A stretch of DNA of 64,000 bases from Pohlia nutans. Its lineage: Eukaryota; Streptophyta; Bryopsida; Bryales; Mniaceae. Position numbers and translations under genes: made by a program. The DNA is taken from NCBI GenBank assembly GCA_022496805.1, contig CM040088.1, positions 10,757,001 to 10,821,000 on the forward strand, given 5' to 3'. How positions within the stretch are numbered: position 1 is the stretch's first letter; every line of letters starts with the position of its first letter. Below the pieces are notes generated by a model. That model made no database searches, was not told the origin of the DNA, and saw nothing but the letters and a program-made list of their open reading frames with translations. Shown here piece after piece: positions 56,414-64,000 of the stretch.

Positions 56414-59400
56414 ATGGCTGTCTCCCGGAAAGGGAAAGGGAAGAAATACGACTCGGAAGAGGGGAAAAAGGTCCCTGACAAAGGAAAGAAAGTAGTTCTC
56501 GACAAAGGAAGGAGCATCGTGAGAGACGACGATGAAGAAGGTAATCTGAAAGCTTTCTTCTGCCGCTCTTACGCATCCTAACTACTCTCCTTTGACATCT
56601 TTGACATTAGGAGTTACTTGCATTTTTATATTTGAATGCGTCGAGAGTTTGTTATCTAATTGTGTGTGGTGCAGAGGATTACGAGAACGAGGAATATATT
56701 GTTGATGAGGCAGAAGAAGAAGAAGAAGAAGAAGAAGAAGAAGAGCCTGGGTATAGTAGTGGGGAGGGCATCAGCGTCAGAAGGAAGAAACGACACAAAA
56801 GGTTGCATTTACACCTTCGAATTTTGGAATGATTCTCTCTCGAACTTACTCAGGACGTTCACTGAATAAGTTGTATGGCTGGTTTTTTTGTTTTATTACT
56901 ATAATTTACTGGTTATATAATTTACTGGCAGAATCAAAGAGCGCTTTGAGCTGGACGAGGATGATTACGATCTACTCGAAGAAGCAAACGTGACTGGATT
57001 TCATCGTCCTGCAAACCTTGTGAGATGGGCGCCCTCCATATTTGCCATCAGTGGGAGTCTGGTTGACAACTTCTGGTCATCTAGGCTCATCATAGGCTTT
57101 AATTATCTGCATTGACCTAGAATATTGGTCGCGATTCGTCCGTTTACTTTGACCTTTCTAAAAAGTTAATTCTTCAAAGGAAAATTGTTTCGTCACTGAT
57201 CTTGTACGAGTTTCTCACATGGACAGGGAGGTAAATTCAAGCGGCTTAAGAAAGCTGGTCATGTTCCTGGGAGAAAGGACTCAGGTAACAGATGTCGTTC
57301 CTTTCCTTGTCGTCATTCTTTTGAAGAGAAGCATTTTTTCATTTGAATCATGGACTTAGAGCTATTAAACTAGTGCTCGAGTTATACGGCCTATTGTGAA
57401 TCGGGTACGGTCCTCGTTCGGAATCCAGTGGCGTGGTTAGGATATTAAGGGAATTTTTTAATGAATAACTGTAGCAGTGCCTGAGGAGAAAGATGATATG
57501 GAAGAGGAGGAAACGGAGGACGAGGATGAGGAGATGGAGGTCGAGGAGGATGAGGAACTTGACGATGAGGAACGTGACGAGTATAAATTAATTCCAAAGT
57601 AAGATGTTTGTTACCTTTCTTGTGCCTTTGATCCTTTGTCTGGATTTGAACATGTTAAAGGACCACAGTCTAATTTGTTCTAATGACACATCTGGATATC
57701 ATCTATCGTAATTGAAGAATTCGAACGAACTCTGCTGGTCTTGGATGAGGAAAGTGAATGTGATCAATACCTCTGGAGTCTCTCAATAACTCACCATAAC
57801 CATAATTATGTACAAACAAACGATGCACAACCTACTCAGGCTGCATTGCATCTAGCAAAACTATTTTACTTGGAAGCTTAATTTCACGCAGTTAAATATT
57901 TCCTTTGACCTTGGGATGTACACTAAATCCTTCGTCTCAGTTGCTGTCTATAATTAATATATGTACACTTAAGTCATTGAAATATTTCAATTGCACAAGT
58001 ATTGTCGACTCTCGTTTATTCAAGGGCTGGACAAGCACTCTCAGTACCTCTATCTATTCCATGTATCAAGAATTTATTTTTATCAGCTTTTCATATTCCC
58101 AAACCACGACCACTCGCTTCTCAGTCTTTCATTTGCATGAACACAAATAGCTCGCAGAAGAAGGGCGGTAGGCGAGGAGCTCACAAGAGAAATAAAAGTT
58201 CCAGGCCGTCCCTGGGAGAAAGAAGAAGGATCGAAAGAGAAGCATTAGCTAGTCTGAATGAGGTGACAGTGGATAGCGACGACAACGATGGTAATGATCA
58301 AGAATCCTTGTCTCGAAGACTTTTGGACAAACAATTTGAATCAAGCTTGCCTGAGGTGAATTATTTTACGCCAAGGGATGACCTGCTTCGACAAACCGAT
58401 GTTCCGGAAAGACTGCAAGTATATATCTGGTTTCCGTCTCCGTCTCTATGGTGTTTTATAAGCTTGTCCGCTATTGTGGTTTATATCGTTTATAGGAGAG
58501 GCTGAAAAAGGATGAAACTGTACTGTACAATAGCATCACCTACATATACTGAGCGCTTTTATTGGCCATTGTATTCGTGACAACAGATATTGGAGGAGGC
58601 TGCGGATGCCTTGCCTTCATCTGATTTGGAATTAAGACAAGCAGCAGAATGGATATTTGACAGAGCCTTTGGTGATCTCTGTATACCAAGTCGTCCGGAA
58701 TTTCAGCATCTTTTAAATATAGGGAAGCCTGAAGTTGTGAGACAGATAGCCAATGTTCTGCATCTCGTTCACAATGAAAAATTCGAGGTACGAGCCTTTT
58801 CTTCTGGCCAAAGGTATCTGGCTCCAACCCTGTGAAATAGGGTCTATGGCTGGAGATAAATAAATACCAAACTTTATGCCTGTGTCTCCCAAGGGGTTGA
58901 AACCTGGTATATTAAGGCATAGATTCGGCTGTCTGTTGCACTGATGCAGTGTCAGGATTTCATGTTGAACAGGTTCCTTTTATTGGATTATATCGACGTG
59001 AGGAATGTGAAGATCTATTGAAAGAGGAGCCCACAGATGAGTTTTCGAGGGAAGAGGGACCAACGATCCAGCAGTACAAGGTTCGTCTTTGTTGTGCTTA
59101 CCAATGCCCACGAAACCTGGTTGGTGTTTTAAAAATCACTACCGGTATTCATATGTAACTGATTTGTGTCAGGCCAGGGTCATTAAGAATTTGTGCTCTG
59201 ATGGTAGTAGATAATGGTAGCTACAGTATCTGTGCATGCTGGCCGTTTCATTGATCTGAAACGGATGCCGGATGACTTCCCGCCATGCATTTGAATTCAC
59301 TTCTCACAGGATTGATATTGTACGAGGCCATGTACAGGTGTTAGCAATTGCTCTTGGGCCGATCAATATTAAGTGCTTTTTGAATTCCTTCTTACCTTTC

Positions 59401-62400
59401 CTCTTCTCACCTTAACATTATTGCAGGCACTGTGGGCAGTGCAAGAATGGAACAAAAAGTGGCTGCTCCTTCAACGCCGAAAATCTGAACTTCAAGTTGG
59501 TTTTAAGGAACGGGTTCCAGTGGATGTCAGCAGCACGCCTGAGACGGAAAAACTTGTCAAAAACATTTTTCGGTTTATAGAAGATGCAGGGTCAGAACAA
59601 GTACTAGATGATTTCGAAGCTCAATTCAACCTCCATTTCCCCAGAGATGAATCAGAAGTTGTGGATTCCAGGTTTAAGCGTCCAAGGTTTCGGTCACTCT
59701 ACAGCATTGGTCATCAAGCAGGCGTAGGAACAATCACCAAGCACTTTGGATTGGCCTCGGAGGCTTTTGGGGAAAATGTGAAAGCTGAGTATAAGGTAAA
59801 TATTGTGGTTTTTCTTCTACTTCATAAAGCTCTGACATTGCACAGTGTATGCACGCAATACATGCAGTTGGCAGTACAGTCTGCTTCACATTTTTTTGAT
59901 ATTCGTGCCCCTTGTTCGTACAGTGCTGGTTTTATTTATAGTTTTCCATAGGATATGAGCTTGCTTATGTAAGCATACAACCATGTTTATTTGAAATTAG
60001 ATCTAACCCTGTGCATGTCTTCACTACAGCTATCTAATAGTCATATAGGCGACTGTATACAGCCAGTAGCTTGTCAACTGGCACGGATGTAGATGTAGTT
60101 TGAGCCGAAATAGAGGAAATTGATTCTAGATGCAGAGAACGATAAGAAGATTGCAACTGGTAAGAAATGGGCCATTTGCATCATGAACTGGATGCTGATT
60201 TTTAATGTTTGCAGAAGCATGATGTCATGGACGAGGCCTTTTTACCAGATGAACTCGCTGCCAAATTTTCCTCGTCAAGCAGGTCGGGAGCTGAGTTTCG
60301 GGATCCTGCATCTTTGATACGAGGTGCTAGACACATGGTATGTGCATGAGTCTGTTCAATGTGAGCTTTTGTCAGTAGGTTCTCTCCAATGTCTTCTGAA
60401 TTCGATCTTGCTGAGGAATGAGTAGTGGCATACTCTGTTACCTCTTGTTGAATTCTTATCGACTCATGATTTGTTAATCGCGTGCCCATCCTGGAGTCCT
60501 CTGATTTATATGCAGGCATTTTTTTGTGTTCACTTGTTATTAGCTCTCTTATTTTTAACCGATCATGGCTGTATTGACCAGTTGGCTGTGGAGATCAGCT
60601 CAGAACCATCAGTGAGAGAGTATGTTCGGACTTTCTATTCAAAAGATGCAGTGGTCACCACAAAGCCGACTCCAGTGGGAATCGATGCAATCGATTCTTT
60701 CCACCAGTTCGAAGGTGTAAAGTGGATAAATGAAAAACCAATTAGTGCATTTGATGATGAGCAGTGGCTTCTCATCCAAAAAGCCGAAGAAGAGAAGCTT
60801 ATTGATGTCACAGTTGGACTACCGAAAGAGTCCGTTGAAAATATTCTTTTTAAATGTGAGCAGTTGTTCTTAAGTGATGGAGTAAGCTGCGCATCACAAA
60901 GTTGGAATGAGCAACGAAAGCAGATCTTGCAGGAAGCAGTAGTGAAGCTCTTGCTCCCAATTATGGAGAAGGAGACTCGTATGAGCCTGGTCACCAGGGC
61001 TAAGCAACTGTTGGTTGCTAAGTGTGGTTTGCAACTGTGGAACAAAGTCTCCGTTGCTCCGTACGATCCTGCAAGTGGTAATGATATGCATTGCAGGTGT
61101 GTAAATTTGCTTGTATCCTTTGTGCGATTCTATTTCGTTTTCATTCCCGAAAAGCATGAGTGCTTGATGAGTGTGCTTGGTGTTAAATCTTTTGAATGGG
61201 TAGCTGTTTTTGTATTCTATTGGTGGTATATTTTATACTGAAATTTGCTCTCACTTTCTCTCAATTCAATCTTATGAGTACGTCTTATTTGGAGTCCTTT
61301 TGAGCCATACTCAAGGGGCACATCTTAACCCATTCCCCGTTTTATTGCCTTTCTCACCCCGCTCATGATGGGTGCTCGGCCAAGTTTTTTTTGTCACGAG
61401 ATAAGTCTCGTCACTTCACATTTATTGCTTTCTGATGACTGCAAATGCAAATAATGTGACAGAAACGAAGATGGCCCGACACTTCGTGTGCTGGCATGTT
61501 GTTGGGGTCCACCTAGTACTGGGACGACTTTTGTGATGCTGGATGTTGATGGAGAGATCCTGATTACAATGCATACTGGATACTTAAATATCAAAGCTGT
61601 TAGTTCTGAACAAGCCCAGCGCAAGGAAAATGATAAAGCTCGATTGATGAAAGTGCTTACAGATTACAAGCCTCATATTATCGTTTTGGGAGCTGGGAAG
61701 GTTCAGTGCCGGTACCTCAGCCAAGACATCTCTGATGTAAGTAACAGTGCGTGCTTTCATACCAATCATCCTTGGTGGTTTGTAAATCTTAAATCACTTA
61801 ATGCAATAAAGGTGGGATATGGTTATTGTTTATACTCAAGTTCATTTTACTTATTAAGTTGGACATACGGTACCTACCAAGCAGGTATTATCCATGCTTG
61901 TCGAGCAGCATGCTGGAGATTTGGCAGAGGGAATAGACAAAATTAAGTTGGTTTATGGAGACGAATCCATTCCGTCCCTGTTTGAGACATCAAGAATATC
62001 CCAGAAGCAGCTTCCTGGACTGCCAGGTGCAGTCTAATCTTATCTTGCTGTTTGTGCATATATTGCTGACATGTTTGAAGTATCTGAGTTGGAGGGCGAT
62101 TGTTTTATTTCCGTGAATGGATCACTATCTCGCCCCGTTTCTCATCTCAGCTGCTTAACAGGTTACTCAATTGTATGTCCTGTTTAAAGATCTGACGAAT
62201 ATGGAGATATTCTCAGGTACTGTTAGACGAGCAGTTGCGCTGGGTAGGTTTCTGCAGAATCCTGTGGCAATGGTAGCGTCATTGTTCGGCCCAGCAAGGG
62301 AGATCCTTTCGATAAAGCTTCATCCGCTTCAGAGTTTTCTCAGCAGCGAGGAACTGTACGACGTTTTAGAGCGCGTCATGATCACAGTAGTAAACCAGGT

Positions 62401-64000
62401 AATATGTCTCAATGTGTATCTTGGGCCTGTGTCAATGCCTTGGTTTGAGGAAGGTAGATGCTGCTTTTTGATGTAGTCAAGGGAATCATATTTTTGAGAG
62501 AGAATCATCTGTCCAGCTTTACCACAGAGAGTCATGCTTGTGGTTCTCTTATTTTTTGGAGTATGTCTTGAAAACTACATCGTGGTTTTGCTACCTTTAG
62601 TTCCTGTTGTGTTTAGTCCGTAACCTTGACTGCAGATTGAAGTACATACAGAACATGAAAGGTTGAGATACGAGATAATGCAATGTGTGTAGTGTGGGAA
62701 GGTTCAGTGGGAAGGTTCATTGATTTGTCTCGATTGCTTTTAGAAGGACTGGAGAATCTGATCCTCTTCCTGTTTGTTAGCCCAGTTCCTAAATTTGGCT
62801 AGCTCAATAACCCCTTCATAGTGTTTATTGAGTAAGACTGACTCTTCATTCATCTCTTGGAATTTCCAGGTTGGTATTGATATCAATTTTGCAGCGAAGC
62901 ATAGCTGGTTGTTTGAGACCCTTCAATTTGTTGCGGGTCTTGGCCCTCGTAAAGCTGAAGTGCTACGGACAGCTCTGACTATGGCAGGGAGTGTACTGAC
63001 TCGAAATGATCTCTGTTCAACAATTCGGGCTATAGAAGAGAATGTCTTCACTAATTGTGCAGGTTTTGTTCGAGTGCGTGGGATTGGACAAACATCTTCA
63101 GAATTACCTCACAAGGAACCCTTAGACAATACCCGTATTCACCCTGAGTCGTATCAGGTATGCCTTTACTGAATCATAATTAAGTGAAGTATTTCCTCTT
63201 GTGTACGTTGAGATAGAAAAACGTTGAACGATCTTATTGAAGCTGGTTAGTATGTTTCTACGAATGTATGGATTTTGTGTTGTATTCTACTTTGTTGATG
63301 TAGTTAAGCTTTTGCTTACACTCTATCCTATGCACAACAGATGGCAAGGAACTTAGCTAAAGCTGCGATTGAGAAGGAAGCCAGACGGAATAATGAAGAT
63401 GGTGACTGTGATGTATTACAAATGGCAGTGGAGCACGTGATGAAAAACCCCAATATCTTGGACACTGTAGATATTGAGGAATATGCCCAGTCAGTACAAG
63501 TTCAAGGACAAAACAAAAGAATACCGACATTGGGTTTGATAAAATCTGAGCTTCAGCGAGGGTTCCAAGAATGGCGGAAACCATACTCGGAGCCCACTAA
63601 TGAAGAGTGTTTCTTTCTAATGACTGGAGAGAGTGAGGAGACTCTCTTTCCAGGTCGAATTATCCAAGCAACAGTCAGAAAAGTGCAGGAACATCAGGTC
63701 ATGTGTGTGTTGGAATGTGGATTAGTGGGCTTCATTCAGAAGGAAGATCTTTCAGATGACTGCGATATTGAACCCAAAGATAAATTTACAGAAGGCAGTT
63801 CAGTGACTTGTCGAGTGAAAGAGGTGAAAATGGACAAGTACTTGGTTGATCTGACATGCAAGTAAGTGGATGAATAGCACAGACATATTCTGTGTGATTT
63901 TTTTGATGCTCTGACCTAAAGTGTCTTCCTTCTTCTGATTCTAGATGTTGTACTAGAACCCTTGCTGCACATGCTCTTTTACATTTGCAACAATGATGGT
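56414..64000 (+). CDS. SPT6: Transcription elongation factor SPT6 (3' end off window)
   Basis: Histone chaperone and RNA polymerase II elongation factor. Exons: 56414-56540, 56675-56801, 56932-57019, 57227-57284, 57475-57598, 58151-58418, 58587-58787, 58973-59080, 59427-59795, 60215-60337, 60582-61096, 61463-61736, 61885-62026, 62217-62398, 62870-63157, 63341-63861; all are GT..AG and in phase, 1171 codons so far. The basic, then acidic N-terminus includes an 11-Glu tract (56713-56745). LDEDDYDLLEEANVTGFHRP and KFKRLKKAG are the canonical Spt6 start. YFTPRDDLLRQTDVPERLQ and ALWAVQEWNKKW follow. The YqgF RNase H-like domain is in exons 11-13, HhH (FVAGLGPRKAEVL) in exon 15, and S1 (FPGRIIQATVRKV...CGLVGFIQKEDL) in exon 16. 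The SH2 domains and tail lie beyond 64000. It appears intact. Confidence 0.93.
56713..56745 (+). repeat. GAA microsatellite encoding a poly-Glu tract in SPT6
   Basis: Ten GAA codons and one GAG in exon 2. Nearly pure repeat, so length is likely variable between individuals. Confidence 0.9.

Noticed and set aside
63945..64000. Terminal SPT6 exon ending in TGA at 63994-63996
   Set aside because: An acceptor at 63943-63944 would give a frame with a quick stop and no SH2 domain; more likely the true next exon lies past the window.

Overview
This is eukaryotic nuclear DNA from a land plant. It holds two spliced plant-type genes: a 6-exon Golgi-type sulfotransferase-like gene and a multi-exon SPT6 transcription elongation factor gene. 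Around them is AT-rich intergenic DNA packed with plant transposon classes (Copia, Helitron, CACTA, PIF/Harbinger, Stowaway-like, piggyBac-like, hAT-like, L1-type LINE). The SPT6 protein looks well diverged from my recollection of flowering-plant SPT6, so a non-seed plant (bryophyte or lycophyte) is possible; that is a low-confidence inference.

Left third (1-15.9 kb): one decayed Helitron replicase-helicase gene on the minus strand, broken by four later insertions. In order along the window these are a 2.2 kb TIR element (2248-4451), two near-identical CACTA elements in opposite orientation (4977-6721 and 7301-8975), and a complete Copia retrotransposon (9970-15429) with two 258-bp LTRs that I read as identical and an intact 1384-codon gag-pol frame. 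For three of the four, target-site duplications can be read, and the Helitron frame resumes exactly across the insertion.

Middle (17.5-30.4 kb): a segmental duplication of about 2.6 kb, copies about 10.2 kb apart, carrying a two-exon gene for a protein that may have a permuted-papain (LRAT/NlpC-like) fold. Copy A has its promoter but a 1-bp frameshift. Copy B lacks the frameshift but has lost its 5' end and carries a TTAA-flanked piggyBac-like insert, for which copy A preserves the empty site. Between the copies lie nested PIF/Harbinger-like MITEs, an FCP1/NIF-type phosphatase pseudogene and the 3' part of a non-LTR retrotransposon with an RNase H domain.

30.4-38.1 kb: a dead L1-type LINE interrupted by TTAA elements and by a 958-bp hAT-like element with a perfect 8-bp duplication. 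39.3-42.1 kb: an apparently intact sulfotransferase-like gene (minus strand) with a 70-bp Stowaway-like MITE in its last intron. 43.8-46.6 kb: a tandem duplication with a MITE in one unit only, then a second copy of one TTAA element.

48-54.6 kb: a tandem array of short motifs, two very short CACTA MITEs (77 and 120 bp) with perfect 3-bp duplications, a 2.4 kb CACTA-like element and a second decayed copy of the RNase H LINE lineage. 56.4 kb to the end: SPT6 on the plus strand, 16 exons visible (1171 codons: acidic N-terminus, core, YqgF, HhH, S1); the SH2 region lies past the window edge.
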